64,000 nt of DNA from Garcia nutans. Taxonomy: Eukaryota > Streptophyta > Magnoliopsida > Malpighiales > Euphorbiaceae. This document shows, in pieces, positions 48,572-59,032 of the stretch. Positions within the stretch are counted from its first letter, which is position 1, and the number at the start of each line of letters is the position of its first letter. The position numbers were made by a program, and so were the translations under genes. The stretch lies in assembly GCA_947685225.1 (NCBI GenBank), contig CANTUV010000072.1, positions 9,424,001-9,488,000 of the forward strand, written 5' to 3'. The notes under the pieces were generated by a model. That model was not told the origin of the DNA. It saw only the letters and a program-made list of their open reading frames with translations, and made no database searches.

Positions 48572-49935
48572 TGTTAGTGTATATGCCCTAGGCCATTGAT
48601 TTGGACCTTAATGTTATTCATTTTGTTATTAATAAAGAAGTTTTTATTATCCTTGTTATGTTTGCATGTTATATATAATAATGATTATATCCCTGGTTTA
48701 TTATTGTTATGGAGATAATAATAAATATAACTAGTGTAATATTGATTTGATAATCATAAGATGATTATAGGTATGAAGATACAAATCAATATTATGGATA
48801 CATGTTAGAGAACAGTGTATTGGATAGACCCACATAGATATCACTTCATGGTTTAATGTCATAAGTATATCTCATAATAGTTTTCATTTAATCCTTTGAC
48901 TTGAGATTGTCATAGTTTCCAACATAAGGAATATTATGTTTTGACATGATCAAATGTTATCTGTAACTAGATAATTATAAAGGTTATGCTTGAACATGGT
49001 ATAAATTATGTAGAGGAAAATGAACAATCAAGATGGAATTTGTCCCTCTCTATGAGAGAGATATCTTCTGGGCCCCTCGATAAGTGTAACTGAGAAATGC
49101 ATGGCCGTGCTCAAATAAGTTGATATAAGATCAATCTTATTTGTTTATCAGTTAACTTGGAGATCGAGTAATCATAAGTTTGGACAATATAAGTATGACA
49201 TTTACTATGACTTATGTTCAAACAAGATATCGTGTGACAAAGGGATTAATGCATGTACTATTTCAGGTTTTCATTTATAATGATTCTCATGATTAATTGG
49301 GTAGTCATAATGTCTTGCTAGAGGCCAATTATGATTTGTGCATTTCAATAGAGATTGAAATACACTACCAGTTAATATGAGCCTATCGGGTCACACACAT
49401 AGAACATAGGCTGTACTTAAACAATAATAATTATATTTTTATTATTGTTGTTAGTATTATTATTATTATTAGATATTAATAATAATATTGTTATAATAAT
49501 TATTATTAGATAATAATTATTAAAAACGTGGGTCCATATAGGATATGGACAGTTAGGGTTTTGACAAGGAAAGGTCTTTTAAAATGGTTTTAAAAGGACT
49601 AGAGGCCTTGATGATATTTATTATTATTTTCATTTTGAAAGAAAACGGAAGAAGAGAAAAAACCTAAAACCCTAGTTTCATTTTTGCAAAAAATTCAGCC
49701 ACTGCCGTTGGTGAGCTAGCACTCAGACCGGCGTACGTTTGTGTGGACTTCGTTAGAGGGTGTTCGTCTTCAGAAGGCAGCATCTGTTAATCGATTTGAA
49801 GCTATGCAAAAAGGTTAGTTTCGAATCTCTTTTATCGAACTGAATGGATCACATGGATCCTGTGAGTAAATCGAAAGAAAATTTTTTGTTTTCCGCTGCG
49901 GCAAGGGTTGCAGATCCTTTTTCGATTTACTAACA
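48572..49935 (+). mobile_element. 5' LTR of copia element F
   Basis: It runs from TGTTAGTGTATATGCCC to TTTACTAACA, 1,364 bp, with TG...CA ends. Its end is fixed by the primer site one base later. An ATT/TTA-rich stretch lies at 49425-49520. Confidence 0.9.
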
Positions 49936-49936
49936 G

Positions 49937-49949
49937 TGGTATCAGAGCC
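49937..49949 (+). other. Primer-binding site, copia element F
   Basis: TGGTATCAGAGCC, a perfect initiator-Met-type copia primer site, one base after the LTR. Confidence 0.93.
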
Positions 49950-50404
49950 TCTTGTTGATTCCATTTAATTCGAAATATGCCATGTTGATGTGTTTATGTG
50001 ATCTATTGTTTTTCGAATGGCATGATTGGATTCGTTTTATCATTTGATGATGATTCGAATCTGTTATATGAGATATAACCTAAATCGTTGTTGATATATG
50101 ATGTCAAAGATGATCAATTGTATAAGATACAATTCTGTGAAGTCGAACTAGGGTTGGTATACAATCTGTTATGGTTTCGAATTAGGGTTAATATGATTAA
50201 TTCAATTCGTTTATTCATATTGAATGTATACATAGATTTCGATTTTGATTAATATGATTATTGAGTAAATCGTTTTCTAAGGTTTCTTGTAATAGTTCTC
50301 TGTTAATATGATTAATAGATTGCTATTATATTCTGTTTAATATGATTGACAGAATAAGGGTTTTGACAGAAAATAATTAATTGGATTAATGATTCTGTTT
50401 AGCT

Positions 50405-50479
50405 TCGAGGGGCGCTGCCCCTCGACCCCGCCCAGGGGCGCTGTCCCTTCGGAACCCCGCCCGCTAACCGGCTAGCGGG
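50405..50479 (+). other. GC-rich hairpin cluster in copia F leader
   Basis: Three stem-loops lie in a GC-rich island within AT-rich leader. TCGAGGGGC-GCT-GCCCCTCGA (50405-50425) has a perfect 9-bp stem. AGGGGC-GCT-GTCCCT (50434-50448) has the same loop and one wobble pair. CCCGCTA-ACCGGC-TAGCGGG (50460-50479) has a perfect 7-bp stem. The first two look like a tandem pair. The position between primer site and gag is where packaging or dimerisation signals are expected. Confidence 0.8.
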
Positions 50480-51482
50480 ACCGCCGTATGTTCGCGCCCT
50501 ATAGTTCGTTACCGTGACATTAAGAATGTCAATATATTTGTTTCTATTTAACATGTTGGTGATGAATATGCTATGATTATTTGATGTCTTGGCATGGTGC
50601 ATAGTATGGCTTTATGACCTATGTGTTTGTTTATTCATATCTTTGGATTGTATATACGGCCTGCGTGTCGTTTATTTTTGTAACTTTATTATTACTAGTT
50701 TAGTAGTTAGTTTTATTATTAATGTAATAATGAAGACTCAAGCTTGGAGAAGAAGATGAAAATTCCATGGAGATGAAGTTGCCTTTCAAGATATGAAGAA
50801 ATGTACTATTGCAAATGTTGTAATAGATAGGTTTTCTTTTCACCTAGGGTTGCCTATATGATCTTCATTTGGTCTCATGAAGATCATATCTAGTTTGGCC
50901 ATACTATGTCACGTTTATTTTTATCGAATATGTATGAGATGCCATGTTTGATAGTTTATGTATGCATATGGGATATGATATATAAATGTTAATTTTAACA
51001 TGTTTTCAAAATTAAATGGAATGAACCCTCACTATTAATCTAAGTTTTAATGCCATCCATATCTTAAACACTTATCAAGGTTAAGATCACCTAAATGTAG
51101 ATTTTGCCAAAGCAAAGTACTTTAGGTTATCCTAGTAAGATATGATGAGTAATGGTGCTGCTCATGCGTTTAAAATTGGTTAGACTTAATTAGGCTATCA
51201 AAATGGTTTTGGGCCTAAGGCATTAGATGGGGTATAACATGTTATGACATATGATGTCATGATCCCATATTATCTAAGAGTTACATGTGATGTAATTGGT
51301 AAGGGGTTACCTACCATAATAACTTGATTTTAAGTGTCATGCCAAAGCTGACTTAATATTAAGTAAAAATTGGATCTTAGCCCACTAAAATGTCATTGTG
51401 ATGATTGAGGGTTATATTTTAGTGGGATTTTAATTACTTATCACCTTTTATTAATTAAAATTTGCATATTTTGTAGATTGAA

Positions 51483-52961
51483 ATGGCTACCAACAATAAC
51501 TCCACTTTATCACTGCGATCCATCCTTGAGAAGGAAAAACTGAAAAAGAATGGGACTAATTTTGTTGATTGGTTTAGGAACCTGAGAATTGTTCTCAAAC
51601 AAGAAAAGAAGTCCTATGTGCTTGATGAAGCTGTCCCTGAGCCACCTCCTGCTAATGCTTCTAATGCTGATAAGAATAAGCATAAGAAGCATATGGATGA
51701 TTCCAATGACATTGGATGTCTTATGCTTGCTACTATGTGTCCAGAACTTCAGAAGGATCTGGAACACTTGGAGGCTTATGAGATGAGTGTCCATCTCAAA
51801 CAAGCTTTCCAACAGCAAGCTAGGCAGGATAGATTCGACACTGCTGTTGCATTATTTGACTGCAAGATGTCAGAGGGCGAATTGGTTAGCGCTCATGTTT
51901 TGAAAATGAAGGGCTACATAGATCACCTTGCCCGACTTGGATATCCCTTGAGTTTAGAACTCTCCACGGATTTGATCCTTCATTCTTTGCCCGACAGTTT
52001 TTCACATTTTGTTATGAACTATAATATGAACAACATGGAAAAGTCCATTCCTGAGCTACATGGTATGCTCAAAACTGCTGAAGGGAATATCAAAAAGCCC
52101 ACTAAGGCTACCCATGTATTGAATGTCAATAAGGGTAAGCCTATGAAGAAGAAAGGCAAGGCAAAGGGTAAAGCAACAGTTGCTACAAAGCCTAAGGGAC
52201 AGCCCAAGCCAAAAGAACCCAAGGCACCTGTTCCTAAGGAAGGAACTTGTTTCCATTGCAAGGAGCCTGGGCATTGGAAAAGAAATTGCCCACTTTATTT
52301 GGCTGAATTGAAGAAATCGAAGGGTAGTGCGACTACATCTTCAGGTATATATGTTATAGAAATTAACTTATCTGCTTCTACTTCATGGGTATTGGATACT
52401 GCATGTGGTTCTCACATTTGTACAAATGTGCAGGGACTCAAAAGGAGTAGATCACTGAAAAGGGGCGAAGTTGACCTACGAGTTGGGAATAAAGCAAGAG
52501 TTGCTGCATTAGCTGTAGGATCTTATGAACTTCATATGCCTAATGGCTTTTTGTTAAATTTGAACAATTGCTATTATGTTCCTACTCTGAGTAGGAATCT
52601 TATTTCAGTTTCAGTTTTGGATGATGAAAGTTTTTCATTTTTAATTAAAAATAAGACCTGTTCTATTTTTGATAAAGATGATTTGCTTTATGGTATTGCA
52701 AGATCTTTTAATGGCCTTTATGTCCTTGACTTAGATGATTCTAGGGAGAATCATATTTATAACATAAACTCTAAAAGAATTAAGCCAAATGACTTAAACC
52801 CTACATTTTTATGGCATTGTCGTCTTAGCCATATAAATGAGAAACGCATTTCTAAACTCCATCAAGATGGATTATTGTGGGCATATGGAACTGCTTTCAA
52901 GACTCCATTGGGTATGAGTCCATACCGGTTGGTTTTCAGTGTCATTTACCAGTGGAGTTAG
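51483..52961 (+). CDS. Chimeric frame: copia gag-protease-pre-integrase fused to Athila integrase tail
   Basis: An open frame of 492 codons. Residues 1-465 are copia: gag start MATNNNSTLSLRSILEKEKL, gag core with HLKQAFQQQARQDRFDTAVA, an intact zinc knuckle CFHCKEPGHWKRNC (52248-52289), protease WVLDTACGSHIC (D-T-A where D-T-G is usual), and pre-integrase LWHCRLSHINEKRISKLHQD. From codon 466 (52878) it reads WAYGTAFKTPLGMSPYRLVF, the Athila integrase segment, in the same frame. It then shifts out of frame and stops. This is a fusion at a deletion junction. No function as a unit is claimed. The start is the first ATG, right after the leader. Confidence 0.92.
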   Translation: MATNNNSTLSLRSILEKEKLKKNGTNFVDWFRNLRIVLKQEKKSYVLDEAVPEPPPANASNADKNKHKKHMDDSNDIGCLMLATMCPELQKDLEHLEAYEMSVHLKQAFQQQARQDRFDTAVALFDCKMSEGELVSAHVLKMKGYIDHLARLGYPLSLELSTDLILHSLPDSFSHFVMNYNMNNMEKSIPELHGMLKTAEGNIKKPTKATHVLNVNKGKPMKKKGKAKGKATVATKPKGQPKPKEPKAPVPKEGTCFHCKEPGHWKRNCPLYLAELKKSKGSATTSSGIYVIEINLSASTSWVLDTACGSHICTNVQGLKRSRSLKRGEVDLRVGNKARVAALAVGSYELHMPNGFLLNLNNCYYVPTLSRNLISVSVLDDESFSFLIKNKTCSIFDKDDLLYGIARSFNGLYVLDLDDSRENHIYNINSKRIKPNDLNPTFLWHCRLSHINEKRISKLHQDGLLWAYGTAFKTPLGMSPYRLVFSVIYQWS

Positions 52962-53378
52962 AGCACAAGGCGTATTGGTCAATTAAGACTCTAAATTTAG
53001 ATTTGGGCAAGGCAAAGAGAGAACATTTTTTGCAAATTTTGGAGTTAGACGAACTAAGGAACGAGGCATATGAGAGTTCGAGGATTTATAAGGACCGTAC
53101 TAAAGCACTTCATGACCGAATTTTAGCACGAAAGACATTGAGCCCAGGTATGAAGGTCTTGCTTTACAATTCTCATCTCCGACTATTTCCAAGAAAACTC
53201 AAGTCTCGATGGAGCGGTCCTTTCGAGATAACTCAGGTATATCCTTCCGGTGCTATAGAATTACTTAACTCTTGAACGAATAAAACTTTTAAAATAAATG
53301 GACAAAGAGTTAAACCATATAACGAGGGGTTCCAAGAAGTAAGGATTATCGATAGTACTTTGATCTACGATCCTTAAT
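52878..53378 (+). pseudogene. Integrase C-terminus of Athila element D
   Basis: It continues, after a frameshift near 52936, as CHLPVELEHKAYWSIKTLNL and DELRNEAYESSRIYKDRTKA. The GPY-type end follows: PGMKVLLYNSHLRLFPRKLK, then RWSGPFEITQVYPSGA. An in-frame TGA follows ELLNS at 53273. The coding similarity runs on as FKINGQRVKPYNEGF to about 53378. The catalytic core is lost. The GGGAGGCAACCCA block (53425-53437), typical just after Athila integrase, follows. Confidence 0.9.
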
Positions 53379-54968
53379 TCTTGCAGTAACGTCCAGCTAA
53401 GATGACGTTAAAGAAGCGCTCGATGGGAGGCAACCCATTGTTATTGTTTTTAGCATTTTAGTTTAGTATATTCAGTATATTTATTTATTTTCCCTTCTAT
53501 TTTTATTTAAGACTTGATGGTTTGGAGATTGGAAGTGTTCTTATTCTTGTAGAGAATAGGCCAGGAGAATTGAGTTTAATTGAGAAAAGGAGGGCCATCC
53601 AGTCCCAATGTTCCTTGATCGAAAAGAGGTTCTTTCTATCTTTTCTTTTGTTTACATTGAGGACAATGTAACTCATAAGTGTGGGGTAATTTTTAAGCTT
53701 TTCTTTAATTTTTGTTTTGTTTTCTTTGTGAGTAATATTGTGCATTTTTCATGGCATAATTGTTGGAAACTTATTGACTTTTCTGAAATTCTAGCATTAC
53801 ATTTGAACCTTTAGTATCGGCATAGAGATTAGCATTTGAATTCATTTTGGATCAATTTTCATATTCTGCAATTCATGACATATAAATCTTTGAGAACCCA
53901 CCCTTTGTGAGTTTTGAGCCTCACATATTGAATATTATTGTCAATCGATTTTCTTTTCTTAAGTGTGCACCTTCATGATTTTGCATCTCTAGAGCTTGCT
54001 TTTGCATACTAATTGAACTCACATTATGATTTCATCTCAAGTTTTAAAATGATGAAGGCAAATTAGGATTACCCCCTTTAGCTTAAAAAGGCCTCCCTTA
54101 ATTATGAATTCCTTGTTGAGCCAAGTTGAGCCTTTGACCTTTTCTTGATTGATCAACACAGTTCACAACTCAACATTTTCCTATTATTATCATACCTTCA
54201 TTAAGGAATGGAGTTTCTTATGATATGACAATAGGATTGGTTTAATTGATAAGTGTGGGGTAAACAAAAAAAATAAATATAAATAAAAATAAAAAATAAA
54301 AAATAAAAAATTATTATTTTAGAAAGATTTGGGGTTGAAATGCATACTTGCAGATTGTATTTGACTAAGAGTTGATTATTCTTTTCTTCTATATTTGAGA
54401 TAGATGTTCAATACAAAATTCATATATTTTCTAGCATTAGTCATCAAAGAGGAATTTCAGCTCATTTACTTTTCTTTAAGTATGCAAATATTTGAGACTA
54501 TCAAGGGTTGGTGAATATGCCATTTGAGGGAGTTACGAGTTTCTACGCAAGATTATTGTCTAATTCAGATACTCCATTTCTTAATGTTCCAACTTACATG
54601 TCTTTTCTCACACCTTCGCCTTAGCCCCATTACATCCAAATGAAAAGACCTTTGGATTATTTCTTGAGAAAAATCAGTGAGAGAGATTGGATAATTAAGC
54701 AAGTTTATGGCAGTATGCAGTCATGATTGATTTGAGTGAATTAACTTTTGAAATTGAGAGAAACACTAAGATGAGAGATGAGATTTGTTATGTCTGAATT
54801 AATGAATGAGTTAAGAAAATCTTGATTGAAGTAAATTGCATTTATTTATTGCTGACTATTAAAGGATTTCATCTTATATACTTGAATTACAGATAAGGTT
54901 AATTGAGTTTTTAATTTATGCTATGTAAATTTGCTTGAGGACAAGCAAAGTTTTAAGTGTTGGGTAGT
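53379..54968 (+). other. 3' untranslated region of Athila element D with purine-rich motifs
   Basis: No env-like frame is seen; open frames are short and without motifs. The phrase GAGGACAA followed by AAGTGTGGGG occurs near 53658-53688. AAGTGTGGGG recurs at 54251-54260, and a degraded version (AAGTGTTGGG) precedes the 3' LTR at 54955-54964. The last serves as the polypurine tract. Confidence 0.8.
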
Positions 54969-56626
54969 TATTTTATTAGTTTTTGTCATAAAATTACTAT
55001 TTATTTATTATGATAATTATTGTTTTCTTCATGCATTTTGGTAGTTTTAATCTGTTTATTTAGTGATTTCAATCTGGTAGTTTTTAATTTATCCAAGTGT
55101 TTAGATCATTTTTGTACTAGTTTTTAGTGTGATGTTTATGTGTTTTTAGTTAATGTTTCATTTGATTCTTGTTTAAAGTTTGTTTTAGGTTAAACTGCAA
55201 AAACTCCCTTGGAAGATCAAAACAAAGAAAGAAAAACATGAATCAAGCAAGACATGGCCAAGCCAAATCAAGCTTGGCCATGTCAGCTCAAGGAGATTTT
55301 GGTAGAACTTGACACGTCCAGGAGACACTGCCAAGCCACTGGCCGTGTCTCACCTTAAGGGCAAAACCAAAGAAACCAAGAAAGAAAGGAAATTTTGGCA
55401 GAAGCTAACATTGGCTGGTGACACGGCCAAGCCACTAGCCGTGTCACATGACACGACCACAAGCTTGGCCATGTCCCATCCTAAGCCAAAGAACAAGGAA
55501 GAACAAAAGGAAAGAAACAGAAACTGACACACCCAGGTGACACGGCCAAGCCACTGGCCGTGTCACTCCATGAGACCAAAGAAAGAAATAAAGCGCGGAT
55601 TTTTAGTCGAGGGATTTGTATAAATGAGAATATTAGGGAAAGAGAAAGGCATCATACACACTTCTAGCCGTTCTACACGAGACTTTTAGCCATTCTTCAT
55701 TTTTCTTTTGCAATTCATCTCTGAAACAAGAAATCTATCAAAGTTTGATGTCACTTTTATTCAAGCACTATATATCAAATTAGTTCTAGCCATTACATTA
55801 TTCTTTTAGCAAAAATCTGAGCAAGAGATTCTTCAGAAACCAAAGGAAGATTGTAATTGGTTTTATTCTTCAACTCTATTTCTTAATTTTCATTGAAATT
55901 TTATTTATGAATTCTTTAATGTCTAAATTAATTTCTTTGAATTTTAATAAGATGAATTTGTTTGATAGCATTACTATTAACTAATTTCGATCTAGTCTAG
56001 GGTTTGTATGGATCTACTATGATTTTATGAAATGGTTATTGCTCTTAACTAATTTATTTCTTGTATCCTTAATTGAATGGAATAATGTTAATATATAATT
56101 GATTGGCCACCAATTATGTGTTTTAGGTATTTAAATGAAGGATTGAGAAATGAAATCTAATACTGGAATAATTTAATTAGGGACTTAGGTGAATTAGAAA
56201 TATAAACCTAAGGAAAAGATCATTTTGATTGTAATAAGATTAATTGGAAAAGGTTTGAATGCGAGAGCTTATTTCCTTGGTTTGATTAATTAAGTTTCTT
56301 GAAATCTGATCTTTGAAATTAAATCAATTTAGAGGAATAGCCATTCATACATACAAGTTAGTAGAGAAGTGCAAACCCTAGACTTTTCTATTAAGTGAAT
56401 CAATATATCTGTTCAATCTTCTTTCATTGCATTAAATTCAATTCCTTATTGTCTTCATTAGTTGTTTAACAATTTAATTTGATTAATAATTTGTTATTTA
56501 TGATTTGATAAATAATTAAGCTTATCTAACTTCCTTGTGAGACGACCTTAAGGTGTTCACCGAAATACTATAGCAGCCTCGTATACTTGCGAGTGTAGCT
56601 TTAGTAGTGTTAACTAGAGCACAACA
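54969..56626 (+). mobile_element. 3' LTR of Athila element D
   Basis: It begins TATTTTATTAG (TG changed to TA) and ends GAGCACAACA, 1,658 bp. It is very similar to 43256-44959, with a shorter palindromic array at about 55250-55566 and a TATA box at 55619-55626. Confidence 0.92.
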
Positions 56627-56631
56627 ACCTC

Positions 56632-57435
56632 ATCCCAACATAATGGTGTCCTGCAGTTCTTGCAATATAAGGCCTCATAAGCTGCCATGCCTATACTGGA
56701 CTTATGACTGTTGTTATAGGCAAACTCAAACAGTGGCATGTATCTGTTCCAGCTCTCGGTGAAATCAATGATTTAGCTCTGCAACATATCCTCTAGAATT
56801 TTTATCACTATCTCTAAATGCCCATCCGTTTGAGGGTGGAAAGCAGTACTAAAATGCAACCAAGAACCCAAAGCATCCTGCACACTCCTCCAAAATCTCG
56901 ATGTAAAATGGGGATCTCGATCCGACACTAAAGAAACTAGGACTCCATGCAACCTCACTATCTCACTGATATACTATTCAACCAACCTCTCAAGTGAGTA
57001 ATCAATCCAAGCTAGAAAAAAATGAGTTGTCTTCATCATCTGATCAACAATCACCTAGATTGCATCATGCTTCTACTAGCTCAAAGGTAATCCAGTAACA
57101 AAATCCATAGTCACTCGCTCCCATTTCCATTCTGGTATTGATAATGGCTGAAGCAACCCTGAAGGGGGGACTTGTTGTTCAACCTTCACTTTCTGGCAAG
57201 TGAGACATCTAGATACAAACTCTGCTATATCCCTCTTTATACCTGACCACCAATAATGCTACTTCAAATCTTGATACATCTTGGGTGCATAGCATAGAAT
57301 GACTGATGTGCTTCCTCTAAAATCTTCCTCTTCAATTCTGCATCATCAGGAATGCACAACCTATCTCTGTATAGTAAACTGCCATCCTCTCTTATATGAA
57401 AGTCCCGACTCTTTCCCTTTTTGTAAACCATCACA
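56632..57435 (-). pseudogene. Integrase core region, element C
   Basis: It continues element C after the second ACCTC. The frame 56958-56773 carries SDRDPHFTSRFWRS and STAFHPQTDGHLEIVIKILE, the second part of the integrase catalytic core with its acidic residues. The earlier core and zinc-binding parts (57000-57435) are readable only at nucleotide level against 13250-13610 of element B and are broken by stops. Confidence 0.87.
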
Positions 57436-58398
57436 ATCTTCTAGATTTTTTTATCTACCAATTGGGCTTCCCTAATTTGCTCCAACAAAACTTGCCTTAA
57501 CTGTAACCGAGCCATCAATGCACCATCATCACATGATTCAAATATGGCAATCAACATTCTCAACTCAACAAGCAATGAGAGCGAATTGGCAGTCAAACCT
57601 ACCATAGACTTCTGACTCAAGGCATCTGCAACAATATTTGCCTTGCCAGGATGATAATCAATTAAATAGTCATAGTCTTTAATCAACTCTAACCACTGTC
57701 TCTATCTCAAATTCAACTCCCTCTTAACAACCAGGTACTTCAAACTCTTGTGATCCATGTAAATGAAGCATTTCTACCCATAAAAGTAATGCCACCAGAT
57801 CTTCAATACAAAACTATGGCTGCTAACTCCAAATAATGAGTTGGGTAATTCAGCTCATGAGGCTTCAACTATCGAGATGCGTAAGCAATGACTCTACCCT
57901 CCTATATCAGAACCAAACCTAAACCATTATATGAAGCATCACTTTATATCACATAAGGTTTACCTTCCACAGGTAGGGTAAGGATAGGATCCGAAGTCAA
58001 CATATCCCTTAGCTGCTCAAAACTTGCCAGACACCGATCTATCCATGCAAATCTAACCCCTTTTCAAAGTAATCTGGTGAGTGGTGTAGCTATCATAGAA
58101 AAACTTTGCACAAACCGATGATAATAGCCTTCCAATCCCAGAGAACTTCTAACTTTTGTCACATTCTTGGGTGGACTCCAATTCAAGATAGCCTCGACTT
58201 TACTTGGATAAACTCTAATACCCTCTGCTAAAATACATGATCGAGAAATGTCACCTAATTGAGCTAGAGCTCACACTTAGATAGCTTAGCATATAACTAT
58301 TTTTCTCTCAAAGTCTATAGTACAATCTGCAAATGCTTATCATGATCTTCCTTATTATACAAATACACCAAAATATCATCAATGAAGAAAACTATAAA
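57436..58398 (-). pseudogene. RNase H and RT tail, element C
   Basis: 57686-57441 holds the RNase H end LIDYHPGKANIVADALSQKS. The rest is collinear with element B 13900-14600 but lacks long frames. The RT catalytic FIDD is intact at 58375-58386, preceded by an in-frame TAG after PYLD. Confidence 0.85.
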
Positions 58399-58713
58399 CT
58401 AATCTAAGTATGGTTTAAACAACATGTTCATAAAATCCATAAATGTTGCTGGTGCATTCATCAATCCAAAGGGCATCACCAGAAACTCATTATGCCCATA
58501 TCTCATGCGAAAAGCTATCTTGGGTACATCTATATCCCTAACTCTCACCTGATGGTACCCTGATCTCAGATCAATCTTAGAGAATGTTGTTGCTCCCTTC
58601 AACTGATCAAAGAGATTATCAATTCGAGGTAATGGATACCTATTCTTGATGGTTGCCTTATTCAACTGCCTGTAATCAATACATAATCTTAAGGTTCCAT
58701 CCATCTTCTTCAC
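58399..58713 (-). pseudogene. Reverse transcriptase fingers and palm, element C
   Basis: A 104-residue frame with DGTLRLCIDYRQLNKATIKN, YPLPRIDNLFDQL, SKIDLRSGYHQVRV and MPFGLMNAPATFMDFMN. It ends at the TAG right before the FIDD segment. Confidence 0.92.
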
Positions 58714-58731
58714 AAATAAGAAAGGTGCTCC

Positions 58732-59032
58732 CTATGGTGACACACTAGGGCGAATGAACCCTTTATCAAGTAACTCCTGCAATTGTACCTTCAACTCCTT
58801 CAATTCTGCAGGTGCCATCCGATAAGGGGTAATAGAGATGGGAGTGGTACCAGGCATCAGATCGATACCAAACTCCACCTCTCTCTCATGATGTACCCTT
58901 GGCAACTCATCAGGGAAAACATCTAAAAACTTGGCCACTCTAGGTATACTATCAAGTTGGGACGCCACTACTATGGTATCAAGAACATGAGCTAGATATG
59001 CCTCACATCCCTTCTAAATCATCCTCCCAGCT
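58732..59032 (-). pseudogene. Protease end and RT start, element C
   Basis: The frame includes VAKFLDVFPDELP, REVEFGIDLMPGTTPISITP and KVQLQELLDKGFIRPSVSP, the usual N-terminal RT leader. It is interrupted at 59032 by a solo LTR; CAGCT at 59028-59032 is the target copy. Confidence 0.9.

Larger units (their letters stand above)
48572..52877 (+). mobile_element. Ty1-copia element F, 3' truncated, inside Athila D
   Basis: It starts TGTTAGTGTATATGCCC at 48572. LTR 48572-49935, primer site 49937-49949, leader 49950-51482, then gag-protease-pre-integrase until about 52877. There the sequence changes to Athila integrase without a 3' LTR. Both the rest of copia pol and the Athila RNase H and integrase start are gone, so a deletion removed a segment spanning both elements. 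Confidence 0.9.
43256..56626 (+). mobile_element. Athila-type Ty3-gypsy element D, complete outline
   Basis: LTRs at 43256-44959 and 54969-56626 are flanked by perfect target duplication ACCTC (43251-43255 and 56627-56631). The Asp-tRNA-like primer site, gag with a TYNPGWRNHPN motif, a protease with CDLGA, and a GGGAGGCAACCCA block after integrase are Athila hallmarks. RNase H and most of integrase are missing, replaced by truncated copia element F. I see no env-like frame. Confidence 0.94.

Noticed and set aside
37558..49949. tRNA genes suggested by TGGTATCAGAGC
   Set aside because: These are primer-binding sites next to LTRs; no cloverleaf or full tRNA sequence surrounds them.
53276..54968. 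Possible env-like gene of Athila D
   Set aside because: Only short frames without signal peptide or membrane segments of the usual pattern; treated as untranslated region.
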